A DNA stretch of 64,000 nt from Acidobacteriota bacterium (GTDB lineage Bacteria; Acidobacteriota; Terriglobia; Bryobacterales; UBA6623), in contig WGMB01000013.1 of assembly GCA_016125275.1 (NCBI GenBank), positions 1 through 64,000 of the forward strand. The letters are read 5' to 3'. Positions 55,930 through 64,000 of the stretch are shown here, piece by piece. Position numbers and translations under genes: made by a program. Numbering within the stretch: the stretch's first letter is position 1; each line of letters opens with the position of its first letter. Below the pieces are notes generated by a model. That model had not been told where the DNA came from. It was given only the letters and a program-made list of their open reading frames with translations, and did no database searches.

Positions 55930-56628
55930 CGATCCCCCGAACGGCAGCGACAGAGGGCCCAGTAGGTTGCTCTCGATCACCGATCCCCGCGCCAGCAGCC
56001 GGTTGAGCCAAGGAGCGGGGATGCTCGGCGTCTCCGGCTTCGACGGCTTCAGCAGCGCCTCCTTGGCTCGTACCGCCGCCTTGGCGAAGAAGAGCCAATG
56101 GAAGAAGTAGCGCAGCTCATCGAGGCGGAACCCGGCCTTCCCGGCCAAATCGCGGAAGTCTTTGCGCGTGTAGCGAGTGACGTGGTGGTTGAGGTCGTCG
56201 TGGGAGGTCCACAGTTTCCGGAAGGCCGGCACGGTGACCACCAGTTTGCCGCCCGGAGCCAGTAGGCTCACGGCGTGAGACAGCGCGCCGCGGGCGTCCT
56301 CGAGATGCTCCAGCACGTCGAGCATCAGGATCAGGCCGTAGCGCCGTTCGGGCTGGAAGCTCCGGTCGAACGGCTGATAGTGCACTCGGCCCGGGCCCTG
56401 CACGCCGAACTCGCGCCAACTCGTGTCGGACTCCACGCCCTCCGGCTCGCCGAGCTCCCGCAGCCGGTCGAAGAAGAGACCGCTGCCGCAACCGATGTCG
56501 AGAATGGGGCCGTAGCCGCCGGGCGGGCAAGCCGGCCGGATCAGGTCGAGGAGCCGCTCCTCACGGGCTCGCCACCACCAGTGACGGTTGTATAGCTCGC
56601 TGTAGACCTGAACGTACTCTCTGTCCAT
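55816..56628 (-). CDS. SAM-dependent methyltransferase (class I)
   Basis: 270 residues. The ATG at 56628 gives MDREYVQVYSELYNRHWWWR. The SAM loop is PILDIGCGSGLFFDRLRELG, with LILMLDVLEHLEDARGALSH and LLAPGGKLVVTVPAFRKLWT. This type is common beside dolichyl-phosphate-like glycosyltransferases. It overlaps the GT2 gene start-to-end by 88 bases. Its last ~38 codons are antisense to the membrane glycosyltransferase gene. The substrate is unknown. Confidence 0.88.
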   Translation of the reverse strand: MDREYVQVYSELYNRHWWWRAREERLLDLIRPACPPGGYGPILDIGCGSGLFFDRLRELGEPEGVESDTSWREFGVQGPGRVHYQPFDRSFQPERRYGLILMLDVLEHLEDARGALSHAVSLLAPGGKLVVTVPAFRKLWTSHDDLNHHVTRYTRKDFRDLAGKAGFRLDELRYFFHWLFFAKAAVRAKEALLKPSKPETPSIPAPWLNRLLARGSVIESNLLGPLSLPFGGSLLAVGGRGGGLEPVRGVEGLRLIDEDAVEQRAVHVGG

Positions 56629-57566
56629 CGGTCGCCCCTCACCACGCGGTCGGCGATGTAGATCGGCCGGCCCTTCACTTCCTCGTAGATGCGGCCCACG
56701 TACTCCCCGATCACGCCCAGGAACAGCATCTGCACCCCGGCCAGAAAGACGATGGCCGAGATCAGAGCGGCGAAGCCCTGCGGCGGGTCGCCCCACACCA
56801 GCTTCGAGTAGATCGTATAGCCCGCATAGGCGACCGCCGCCGAGACCGTCGCCGCGCCGAACGCCGCCATGGCCCGCAGCGGAACCACCGAAAACGAAAA
56901 GATCCCGTCGATCGCCAGCTTGAACAGCCGCAGCGCCGAGTAGTTCGACCGGCCGCCGGCCCGCGCGTCCCGGTCGACCTCGATGCCGATCTGCCGGAAG
57001 CCGGCCCAGTGGCGCAGTCCCCGCAGGTAGCGGTTGTGCTCCCGCATCCCGCGCAATTGGTCGAGCACGGGCCGGGAGAGCAGCGCGAAGTCCCCTGCAT
57101 CGAGCGGAGCGCGCGACTCCGACACCATGTTCAGCAGCCGGTAATAGGCACGGTAGCAGAACCGTAGCAGCGGCCCTTCCTGACGTGACGCGCGGATTGC
57201 GTAGACCACGTCGTAGCCTTCGGCGTGCTTTTCCAGAAATCGCGGAATGATCGACGGCGAATCCTGTAGGTCCGCGTCCATCACCACGGCCACGTCGGCG
57301 TGAACGTGATCCAGCGCGGCTGTCAGCGCCGCCTGATGCCCAAAGTTGCGCGAGAGGTGGACGACGGTGAGGCGCGGATCGCGCGCGGCGGCCTCATCCA
57401 GCAGGCGCGGCGTCGCGTCGCGGCTACCGTCGTTGACCAGCACGATCTCGGTGGACGGGAACGATGGCCGGTCCAGCAGCTCGCGCAGTTGCGCCAGCAA
57501 CAGCGGCAGCACCTCTTCCTCGTTGTACACGGGGATCGCGAGCGAGAGCAGCGGACGAGAGGTCAT
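56541..57566 (-). CDS. Glycosyltransferase family 2 (DPM/ArnC-like) with C-terminal membrane helices
   Basis: 341 residues. The GT-A domain has LSLAIPVYNEEEVLPLLLAQ, EIVLVNDGSRDATP, SRNFGHQAALTAALDHV and VVMDADLQDSP with the DxD motif. Two C-terminal membrane helices lie near 230-300, as in bactoprenol-phosphate glycosyltransferases (GtrB/ArnC). It likely makes a polyprenyl-phosphate sugar that the nearby membrane transferase could use. It is translated ahead of the methyltransferase with an 88-base overlap. Confidence 0.92.
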   Translation of the reverse strand: MTSRPLLSLAIPVYNEEEVLPLLLAQLRELLDRPSFPSTEIVLVNDGSRDATPRLLDEAAARDPRLTVVHLSRNFGHQAALTAALDHVHADVAVVMDADLQDSPSIIPRFLEKHAEGYDVVYAIRASRQEGPLLRFCYRAYYRLLNMVSESRAPLDAGDFALLSRPVLDQLRGMREHNRYLRGLRHWAGFRQIGIEVDRDARAGGRSNYSALRLFKLAIDGIFSFSVVPLRAMAAFGAATVSAAVAYAGYTIYSKLVWGDPPQGFAALISAIVFLAGVQMLFLGVIGEYVGRIYEEVKGRPIYIADRVVRGDRWTESTFRSTASYTTVTGGGEPVRSGSST

Positions 57567-57707
57567 CGGGGAGTCGCCTCTTCATGCTAGGTCCGCCTCC
57601 CAAGGGCGACAATCAGCCCTTTCGCTTAGACCTCGTCGCCGAATCGAGCCGTCGCCCGCGTCCGGATTCGCCTTAGAACCCCGCGCGGCTGGGTCAGACG
57701 CGACCCG

Positions 57708-58706
57708 CTAGGCCTGCGCGTCGATCGCCGCCAGCACGCCTTTCATCGAGCGCCGGCTGGCTTCGAGCGACGAGCCGTCCACCTTGAAGTGCGTCTCCAT
57801 GGAGACCGTACCGGGGTAGTCGTCCGCCGCCAGCGCCTCGAAGATCTGGGTGTAAGGCATCGCGCCCTGCCCCACGGGGCAGTAGTGGAAGCGTTCGACG
57901 CCTTGCGAAAGATCGGCGTCCTTGAGCTGCACGTGGTACAGCCGCGACTTGTCGAGCCTGGCGTAGCCGTCGGGATAGGGCTGCTCGCCCGTCGAGACTC
58001 CGTTGAGCACATCCCACAGCAGCCCCACGCCGGCCGGCGCCTTCGCCAGCACCTGCATCGCCTCGCCGCAGTCGGCCACGTTGCAGGCGTGCTCGTTCTC
58101 CATCGCCAGCCGCATGCCGGCTTTCTGCGCGATCGGCGCCAGCTCCTCGAGTTTTTCGAGCAGCAGCGGATAGGCCGACGCCGGATCCTCGGTCCGCCAG
58201 AACGAGAAGCAGCGAATCGTATTGCAGCCCAGGATCGAAGCCGCCTCGATGGACTTCTCCAGAAACTCGGCCGAGCGCGGAAACTGCTCCTCGTTGGGGA
58301 TCGGAAAGACCCGTTCGGAGATCTTGATATCGAGCTCGACGCGCTCGATCGGCTTCACGCCCGGGGCGATGCACTTGAGCAGGGGCGTCGACAGCGCCGA
58401 GACCTTCAGGCCGGCCTCGTCGAGCATGCCCCGCGCCTTCTTGATGGTCTCCACGTCCTGCAGAATGCCGTACTTGTCCCAGAGGTTGCGGATCTCCACC
58501 CAGCCGATCTCGAACTCCTTGGCGAAGGCGATCGCTTCGGAGAGCTCGGAGCTGACCTCGTCGGTGATGAAACAAACGCGATCGCGGCCGAGCCGAGGCT
58601 TCTGGGCCGGGACGGGAGCCTCCGCGGCGGGCTCCGGCGAACCTCCGCAGGCGGCCAGAGCGGCGGCCGAGCCGAGAAAGGCGCGACGGGTCAGCATGGA
58701 CTGCAT
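57708..58706 (-). CDS. TAT/lipoprotein sugar phosphate isomerase/epimerase-like protein
   Basis: About 332 residues. The leader MLTRRAFLGSAAALAACGG combines a twin-arginine motif and a lipobox. ATG at 58706 or 58697 both fit; a GTG at 58724 is also open. The mature part is a xylose-isomerase-like (AP endonuclease 2) TIM barrel: ELSEAIAFAKEFEIGWVEIR, GMRLAMENEHACNVADCGEA, VGLLWDVLN, RLYHVQLKDA and GTVSMETHFK. Metal-binding Glu, Asp and His residues are in the usual places. The substrate is unknown. It is 23 bases from the amidohydrolase cluster on the same strand. Confidence 0.85.
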   Translation of the reverse strand: MQSMLTRRAFLGSAAALAACGGSPEPAAEAPVPAQKPRLGRDRVCFITDEVSSELSEAIAFAKEFEIGWVEIRNLWDKYGILQDVETIKKARGMLDEAGLKVSALSTPLLKCIAPGVKPIERVELDIKISERVFPIPNEEQFPRSAEFLEKSIEAASILGCNTIRCFSFWRTEDPASAYPLLLEKLEELAPIAQKAGMRLAMENEHACNVADCGEAMQVLAKAPAGVGLLWDVLNGVSTGEQPYPDGYARLDKSRLYHVQLKDADLSQGVERFHYCPVGQGAMPYTQIFEALAADDYPGTVSMETHFKVDGSSLEASRRSMKGVLAAIDAQA

Positions 58707-58728
58707 CGCCGACGAGTTTCGCACAACC

Positions 58729-60000
58729 CTAAGGGCGCGCGCGGTACTTCTCGTACAGCCGCCGCTGCTTGTTGTCGGTGGAGACCGCCTTGCCCTGAAT
58801 GAACAAACCCTCGATTTGCGTGGTGATCTCCAGCGGATCGCCGTCGGTCAGGATCAGGTTGGCGATCTTGCCTTCCTCGATCGTGCCGAGCCGATCGCCC
58901 AGGCCCAGAATCTCCGCCGGGTAGCGGGTGATGGCCTTCAGCGCTTCGTCCTTGGGCAGGCCGAACGGGATGGCGGCGGCGGCTTCGTACGGCAATGTGC
59001 GGGAGTCGGAGGCGGTGAAGGTGGCGAAGGCGAACTTCACGCCGGCGGCGGCGAGCTCGCCCGGCTGGGCGTACACCGCATCGTAGGCGTCGTCCTCACG
59101 CGGCGGCAGGCTTTGAGTGGGCCCCAGGATCACCGGGATGCTCTTCTCGGCCAGCAGGTCCTTGGCTTTGGCGGCGTCCTCTCCGCCCAGCAGGATCATC
59201 TTGAGGCCCTGCTCCTCGGTGAAGGCCACGGCGTCGCGGATCTCACGCTCCCGGTCGGCGTGGACCAGCAACGGCCGCTCGCCGGCGAGGTAGGGCAGCA
59301 GCGCTTCGAGCTTGCGGTCGACCTCGCCCGGCTTCAGACCGGCCTGCTTGGCTTTGGCGTACTGCCGGGCGCCGTCGAGCCAAGCGACGATCTCGGCCAC
59401 CTCCTTGTCGTATTTCTCCTTCGCCGCCTTGAAGGTGGTCGGGCGCTTGGAGTCCGCGCTCTGACCCGGGGAAAGCGAGTACACGCGGATCGCCGGCCAT
59501 TCGACGAACAGCGGGCCGCCGCGCTCGATCGCCATCTCCTCCCAGGTCCAGCCGTCCAGGTGGATCACGCCCGCCTGGCCGGCCATCACGCCGCCGGTCA
59601 TCGCCGTCACGGCGTGGGTGATACCGTTGGCGCGGGCCACGGCCAAGTGCTCGCTTTCGGGGTTGACGCCGATTACGGCCTCGAGCTGAGGGTTGAAGTC
59701 GCCCTTCTCGCTCACGTCGCGTGTCACGTCGACGGCCCCGATCTCGGCCAAACCCAGGACGGAGAAGGCGTCGAACATCCCCGGGTACAGATGCTTGCCC
59801 TTGGCCTCGATGATCTCGGCGCCCTTCGGCGCGCGCAGCCCGCGGCCCACGCCGGTGATCTTGCCGTTGTCGATCAGCACCGAGGCGCCTTCGAGCGGCG
59901 CTTCGCCGGCCAGGGTGTGGACCGTGGCGTTGCGGATAAGGATCGTCTGCGCCGAAGCCGCCAGCGTCCCCATCACCAGCAGGGCGATTGGACGCATCAT
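58729..60000 (-). CDS. Exported amidohydrolase-family protein lacking HxH (third of a triplet)
   Basis: 423 residues with a signal peptide (MMRPIALLVMGTLAASAQ). It has the amidohydrolase beta-sandwich start ILIRNATVHTLAGEAPLEGA and the C-terminal end LGLGDRLGTIEEGKIANLIL. The metal-binding HxH after strand 1 is replaced: the family position reads LYPGMFDAFSVLGL. A histidine in PLLVHADRER remains. It probably cannot bind metal in the usual way. The ATG overlaps the stop of the middle gene (ATGA). It is the last gene of the triplet. Confidence 0.88.
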   Translation of the reverse strand: MMRPIALLVMGTLAASAQTILIRNATVHTLAGEAPLEGASVLIDNGKITGVGRGLRAPKGAEIIEAKGKHLYPGMFDAFSVLGLAEIGAVDVTRDVSEKGDFNPQLEAVIGVNPESEHLAVARANGITHAVTAMTGGVMAGQAGVIHLDGWTWEEMAIERGGPLFVEWPAIRVYSLSPGQSADSKRPTTFKAAKEKYDKEVAEIVAWLDGARQYAKAKQAGLKPGEVDRKLEALLPYLAGERPLLVHADREREIRDAVAFTEEQGLKMILLGGEDAAKAKDLLAEKSIPVILGPTQSLPPREDDAYDAVYAQPGELAAAGVKFAFATFTASDSRTLPYEAAAAIPFGLPKDEALKAITRYPAEILGLGDRLGTIEEGKIANLILTDGDPLEITTQIEGLFIQGKAVSTDNKQRRLYEKYRARP

Positions 60001-61292
60001 CGGGCCGGCTCCTTCTCCGCGCTCGGCTTCTTGCCTTCGAGCTCTTCGAGCAGCTTCTGCTTCTCGAGCGTCAGCTCGATCCGGCGTTGCCGGTCCAGCT
60101 CGCGGTCGAAAAAGATCTCGCCGTCGACGAAGGTCGTCAGCACCTTCGAGTAGACGCTCAGCGGCGGTCCGTCCCAGATCGCCAAGTCCGCGTCCTTGCC
60201 CACGTCGAGCGACCCGACCCGGTCGTCGATCATCAACTGCTTGGCCGGATTCAGCGTCACCAGGGCCAGCGCTTCGTCTTCGCTCAGCCCGCCCCACTTG
60301 ATCGTCTTGGCGGCCTCCTGGTTCAGGTGGCGAATCTCTTCGTCGGAGTCCGAGTTGATGGAAACCAGAATGCCCCGGCGTGTCATCAGCGCGGCGTTGT
60401 AGGGGATGGCGTCGTAGGCTTCCACCTTGTAGCCCCACCAGTCGGAAAACGTCGACGCCCCGGCGCCGTGCGCGGCGATCTCGTCGGCCACCTTGTAGCC
60501 TTCCAGCACGTGCTGCAAGGTTCGGATCTTGAAGCCGATCTCATCCGCCAGCCGGATCAGCGCCAGGATCTCGTCGGCGCGGTAGCAGTGGGCGTGCACT
60601 AGGCGCTTGCCTTCGAGCACCTCCGCCAAGGCTTCGAGCTGCAGATCCCGTCGCGGCGGCAGCGCCCGGCGGCCGGCCTGCCGGGCGGCGTCGTAGTCCT
60701 TCCAGGCGGCCTGGTAGGCCTTGGCGCGCAGAAACGCCTCGCGGATCACGTCGTTCACGCCTTGGCGCGATCCCGGATGGACCGGCTTGGAGCCGCGCTT
60801 GGGGTTCTCGCCGAGGGCGAACTTGATGCCCGGCTTGGCTCCTTGGAACAGCAGCCTTTCGGCGTCTCGGCCCCAGCGCATCTTGATCACAGTGCAGCGT
60901 CCGCCGATCGGGTTGGCGCTGCCGTGCAGAATGTTGGCCGTGGTCACGCCTCCCGCCAGCGCCCGGTAGATCGAGATGTCCTCCGGGTTCAAGACGTCTT
61001 CCATCGAGACCATCGACGAGACCGCCACGGAGCTCTCGTTGATCGAGTCCGCGGCCAAGTGCGAGTGGCAGTCCACGATGCCCGGCAGTACATAGTGGTC
61101 CGAAGCGTCGATGACCGTCGCGCCGGCCGGCGCCGTCACGTCCGGCCCCAGCGCCGCAATCTTGCCCCCTTCGATGAGCAACGAAGCCTTTTCGAGCGTC
61201 CCATGCGAGACCGTCACGAGCGTGGCGTTCTGAATCAGCGTGGCGGCCGGCGCCAAGGCGGCCGTCAGCAGGGCCAGGACGAGCGGTCTCAT
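59997..61292 (-). CDS. Exported amidohydrolase with intact HxH motif (middle of a triplet)
   Basis: 431 residues with a signal peptide (MRPLVLALLTAALAPAATL). The metal motif is intact in LPGIVDCHSHLAADSINESS. Other features are RLVHAHCYRADEILALIRLA, the segment STFSDWWGYKVEAYDAIPYN, SINSDSDEEIRHLNQEA (probable metal aspartate) and the end DDRVGSLDVGKDADLAIWDG. This resembles exported imidazolonepropionase/dipeptidase-like amidohydrolases. Its start overlaps the first gene and its stop overlaps the third (both ATGA), so expression is coupled. Confidence 0.92.
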   Translation of the reverse strand: MRPLVLALLTAALAPAATLIQNATLVTVSHGTLEKASLLIEGGKIAALGPDVTAPAGATVIDASDHYVLPGIVDCHSHLAADSINESSVAVSSMVSMEDVLNPEDISIYRALAGGVTTANILHGSANPIGGRCTVIKMRWGRDAERLLFQGAKPGIKFALGENPKRGSKPVHPGSRQGVNDVIREAFLRAKAYQAAWKDYDAARQAGRRALPPRRDLQLEALAEVLEGKRLVHAHCYRADEILALIRLADEIGFKIRTLQHVLEGYKVADEIAAHGAGASTFSDWWGYKVEAYDAIPYNAALMTRRGILVSINSDSDEEIRHLNQEAAKTIKWGGLSEDEALALVTLNPAKQLMIDDRVGSLDVGKDADLAIWDGPPLSVYSKVLTTFVDGEIFFDRELDRQRRIELTLEKQKLLEELEGKKPSAEKEPAR

Positions 61293-62554
61293 TCGGCGTC
61301 GTACCTCCGGCCGTCGACGAAGACCATCTCCGGCTTGGCTTTCTTCTCGAAAGGATCGTCCTTGTAGACGACCAGATTGGCGATCTTGCCCGCCGCCAGA
61401 GAGCCCAGGCGGTCGTCCACGCCGTACAGCCGGGCCGGCGTGAGCGTCAGCGCCGTCAGGGCGTCCTGCGCGGAGAGACCGGCCTCGACGGCTTTGCGCA
61501 CTCCGTCGAGCAGATCGTCCGGCGAGTTGGCGCCCTCGGCATAGAAGGCGAACGGGACGCCGACGCGGGCCAGCGCGGCCGGAGATTCCGGAGCCCGCTT
61601 GCGAAACTCGAGCGTCCGCAGGGAGGGCTCGGCCTCCGGGTCGGGGTCGTTGGCCGCCTTCGGCCATGAAACATCCACCAGCGCCGCAATCTTCCGCTGC
61701 GCGAGGGTTTCGGCGGCGGCCTCCTCGTAGGCCTGCTGCGCGCCGTAGACGATCATCTTCGGCGAGGCCTCCTCGGCGGCCAGCCGCGCGGCGCGACCGA
61801 TCTCGATCGCCGTGTTCGCCGGATACAGGGCCGGCTTTCCGGCTTCGAGGAGCTCGATCAGCGGCTCCAGCGCCCGGTCGTACGGCGGCCGCTCCAGCCC
61901 GGCGGGATCTTCCCGGTAGACCCGCAGCGCCTGCTGCTGGGTGCGAGCGTCCAGAAAGATCTGGCGCACGTAGGCCACGCGGCCGAGCAGGGCTCCCGGG
62001 TAGCCGCTGTAAGCCTCATTCGCCTCAGGGATCCGGATGGCCAAGGCGACCTCCGGCTCGACGACCAGCGCCTCGCGCTTGCCCTCTCCCAGGTTCAGCA
62101 CGGACAGGCGACCCGGAAAGATCCCCTGCTGCGGTGTGACGACCAGCGACGTGAAGCCGCCCGCCCGCCACTTGTCGATGTTCTCGGCGGAGGCCTCGAA
62201 GACGTCGGCCGCCCGCAGCCACGGCGTCGTCGCCGGGCGATCCTCGGGCCCCTTGGACAGCGGCCCGCCGCTGGCCTGCCGCGGCGGCGGCGAACCCAGC
62301 GTGCTGCGGGCGTTGATGAACCCAGGGTAGACCGTCATGCCGAAGCCGTCGATCGTCCAGGCGTCCGCCGGAATCGCCACCGACGGCCCCATCGCCTCGA
62401 TCAGGCCGTCGCGCAACACGATCACCCCGACGTCGATCGTCGGCGCATCGACGGGGACGATGCGGGCCTTCTCGATGGCGTAGACGCGCGGGGGATCGGG
62501 TTGCTGCGCCGAGAGCGCGGCGGCCAGGAGCAGGAAGAAGCTGAGCCTTCGCAA
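61289..62554 (-). CDS. Exported amidohydrolase-family protein lacking HxH (first of a triplet)
   Basis: 421 residues. The TTG at 62554 has GAGG five bases upstream and starts a signal peptide (MRRLSFFLLLAAALSAQQ). The fold is recognisable from YAIEKARIVPVDAPTIDVGV and the end LYGVDDRLGSLAAGKIANLV. The HxH position reads VYPGFINARSTLGS, without histidines. Histidines are rare overall. It is coupled by ATGA to the middle gene. A role as a non-catalytic partner is inferred. Confidence 0.87.
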   Translation of the reverse strand: MRRLSFFLLLAAALSAQQPDPPRVYAIEKARIVPVDAPTIDVGVIVLRDGLIEAMGPSVAIPADAWTIDGFGMTVYPGFINARSTLGSPPPRQASGGPLSKGPEDRPATTPWLRAADVFEASAENIDKWRAGGFTSLVVTPQQGIFPGRLSVLNLGEGKREALVVEPEVALAIRIPEANEAYSGYPGALLGRVAYVRQIFLDARTQQQALRVYREDPAGLERPPYDRALEPLIELLEAGKPALYPANTAIEIGRAARLAAEEASPKMIVYGAQQAYEEAAAETLAQRKIAALVDVSWPKAANDPDPEAEPSLRTLEFRKRAPESPAALARVGVPFAFYAEGANSPDDLLDGVRKAVEAGLSAQDALTALTLTPARLYGVDDRLGSLAAGKIANLVVYKDDPFEKKAKPEMVFVDGRRYDAE

Positions 62555-62572
62555 AACGACCTCGAAAGCCGG

Positions 62573-62614
62573 ACGAGGCGGCCGGAGGGGTCCGCCCGCT
62601 CCCAGCCGCCTCGT
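62573..62614. terminator. GC-rich 10-bp stem-loop between modC and the amidohydrolases
   Basis: ACGAGGCGGC (62573-62582) and GCCGCCTCGT (62605-62614) are perfect inverted repeats with a 22-base loop, 10 bases after the modC stop on the minus strand. The stem is followed by CCGGCTTTCG, so there is no strong U run. It may terminate mod transcription ahead of the amidohydrolase cluster or attenuate read-through. Confidence 0.5.
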
Positions 62615-62623
62615 GGCGAAACA

Positions 62624-63733
62624 TCAGCGTACTACTTTTGTCGCGACGTGGGGCACGAAGTGGACGGCCGGCGCCTTGATCGCTGACCAAACCACTCGGC
62701 CCGGCTCCAGCGCCAGCTCCTCGCGCGAAGGTCGCGTCACCAGGGCCGTCAGCGGGAACCCTCCGTCCAGGCGCACCCTTACCAGCGGCCCTTCCGGCTG
62801 AACCTCCACCACCGTGCAGCGCAGGTGGTTCCGGGGACTGTCGCGTTGTGGCGGCTCGATGGAGAGCGAGACGTCCTCGCCCCGTATGCAGGCCAACCCG
62901 CGCTGGCCCTCCACGGCGCCGTCGACCACCGCCATGATGCTGGCCCCGCCGGCGTCGAGCGTCGCCAGGCCGGCCTCACAGCCGACGACCCGGACCGGGA
63001 CGACCGTCTCCACCCCGACGGCCTTCGCCACGTCGGCGCCCGCCGGCCGCCCGAAGACTTCCGCGATCGGCCCCATCTGGCGCAGCCGCCCGTCGATCAG
63101 GACGCCCATCCGGTCCCCCAGCAGCAAAGCCTCGTTGCGGTCGTGAGTGACGACCAGGGCCGGGATGCCCGCCGCCAGCAGGCGCGACCGCAGCTCCGCG
63201 CGCAGGGTTTCCCGCGTGGGGGCGTCGAGGGCGGAGAGGGGCTCGTCGAGCAGCAGCAGCTCCGGCCTGGGCGCGAGCGTCCGCGCCAAGGCCACGCGCT
63301 GGCGTTCGCCCCCGGAGAGTCGGCGCGGCTTGCGATCCGCTAACGCTTCGAGCCCGAACAGCGCCAACTGCTCGGCGACCCGTTTCCGGCGCTCCGGGCG
63401 GTCCAGCCCGGCGAGCCCATAGCCGATGTTGTCCGCGACCGAGAGGTGCGGAAACAGGGCGTAGTCCTGGAAGAGCAAGCCGACCCGCCGCCGCTGCGGC
63501 GCCAGCCAAACGCCGTCCGTTGCATTGAACCAAGGTCTCCCGCGCCAAACGATGCGGCCCGCCGCCGGCCTCTCCAGTCCCGCCAGCGCGCGCAGGATCG
63601 TCGTCTTGCCCGCGCCGGAAGGTCCGAACAGAACGGCAATGGGCGCCGAGGCCGCGTCCCAGTCGAACGCCGCCTCGATCGTCCCGCCGCCGGGCAACTC
63701 GATCCGGGCGTCGAAGCTCAGCTCATTCGCCAT
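62624..63733 (-). CDS. modC: Molybdate ABC transporter ATP-binding protein
   Basis: 369 residues. The ATPase domain has Walker A FGPSGAGKTT, the Q loop LLFQDYALFPHLSVADNIGY, the signature LSGGERQRVALARTLA and Walker B LLLLDEPLSALD, then the switch histidine in VVTHDRNEALLL. A C-terminal molybdate-type (TOBE) domain begins near residue 285. The ATG at 63733 starts inside the modB 3' end, a 16-base overlap. Together with modB it forms the membrane part of a molybdate (or tungstate) importer; the binding protein is outside the window. Confidence 0.92.
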   Translation of the reverse strand: MANELSFDARIELPGGGTIEAAFDWDAASAPIAVLFGPSGAGKTTILRALAGLERPAAGRIVWRGRPWFNATDGVWLAPQRRRVGLLFQDYALFPHLSVADNIGYGLAGLDRPERRKRVAEQLALFGLEALADRKPRRLSGGERQRVALARTLAPRPELLLLDEPLSALDAPTRETLRAELRSRLLAAGIPALVVTHDRNEALLLGDRMGVLIDGRLRQMGPIAEVFGRPAGADVAKAVGVETVVPVRVVGCEAGLATLDAGGASIMAVVDGAVEGQRGLACIRGEDVSLSIEPPQRDSPRNHLRCTVVEVQPEGPLVRVRLDGGFPLTALVTRPSREELALEPGRVVWSAIKAPAVHFVPHVATKVVR

Positions 63734-64000
63734 GGGCTCCAAGCGCGGCGGTGCAGCCCGTAGGTCAGCGACAGCGCCGCGAACGACAGAACCAGCAGAA
63801 AGGCGGCCGTCTCTCCCGCCGCGGCGTAGTCCAGCGCCTGCACCTCGTCGTAGATCGAGATCGACGCCGTGCGCGTCCGCCCCGGGATGTTGCCGCCCAC
63901 CATCAGCACCACCCCGAACTCTCCCATGGTGTGGGCGAAGCTCAGCGTCGCCCCGGTCACCAGACCCGGCCACGACAACGGCAGCACCACGCGCTGGAAC
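63718..64000 (-). CDS. modB: Molybdate ABC transporter permease, C-terminal part (partial)
   Basis: The last ~93 residues of a ModB-type permease; the 5' end lies beyond the window. The EAA loop is seen in ATLSFAHTMGEFGVVLMVGG, and NIPGRTRTASISIYDEVQAL is the ModB signature. A final membrane helix AFLLVLSFAALSLTYGL ends the protein. The stop overlaps the modC start. The frame reads through to the window edge without a start. Confidence 0.92.
   Translation of the reverse strand, partial: FQRVVLPLSWPGLVTGATLSFAHTMGEFGVVLMVGGNIPGRTRTASISIYDEVQALDYAAAGETAAFLLVLSFAALSLTYGLHRRAWSPWRMS

Overview
The window looks like a piece of chromosome from an Acidobacteriota bacterium, probably near Bryobacterales/Solibacter. 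This is inferred, not proven. The best clue is the C-terminal domain of the secreted sugar dehydrogenase at 28004-29857, which has the 'NGVVNAASF...APGSIASVFG' pattern of the TIGR03437 domain abundant in Solibacter-type genomes. High GC, many signal-peptide or TAT-exported sugar-acid enzymes, an exported amidohydrolase cluster and zinc-type S14 and L36 fit that view. No rRNA, tRNA, CRISPR array, transposase or prophage was seen, and no gene-free stretch exceeds 300 bases.

Layout: (1) 1-16218 (+) is the end of tuf followed by an unbroken S10-spc-alpha ribosomal supercluster, including secY, map, infA and rpmJ. Two complete rpoA genes stand in tandem before rplQ, and a parvulin-type foldase lipoprotein follows. 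(2) 17300-21756 (-) is purQ-purL-purF. (3) 21860-35127 is a mosaic of single genes: a YbjQ-family protein, a methyltransferase, threonylcarbamoyl-AMP synthase, a TAT enolase-superfamily enzyme, a DUF389 membrane protein, a sugar dehydrogenase, a penicillin-acylase family lipoprotein, and divergent MFS and POT transporters. (4) 35158-43853 (-) is one tightly packed run: an NtrC-type regulator, a histidine kinase, a proline-rich lipoprotein, PilM, a PilN-like/AMIN membrane protein, an Xaa-Pro peptidase, accB and accC. (5) 43877-49650 holds a DUF362 protein, a secreted protein, a phosphoesterase, recO and an exported mannonate-dehydratase-like protein. (6) 49658-51729 (-) encodes a Rieske protein and a cytochrome b fused to two cytochrome c domains. 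(7) 51784-58706 holds a lipoprotein, galK, a bicupin, a glycan-type glycosyltransferase/methyltransferase group and a sugar isomerase. (8) 58729-62554 (-) is three coupled exported amidohydrolases. (9) 62624-64000 (-) is modBC, cut by the window edge.

The observations most worth following are the tandem rpoA pair (near-identical C-terminal domains, diverged N-terminal domains), the PilM plus PilN-like/AMIN fusion placed behind a sigma-54-type two-component system, the amidohydrolase triplet in which only the middle member keeps the HxH metal motif, and stem-loops built into the stop-codon region of several convergent gene pairs, one of them a hairpin-plus-T10 terminator inside the 3' end of accC.
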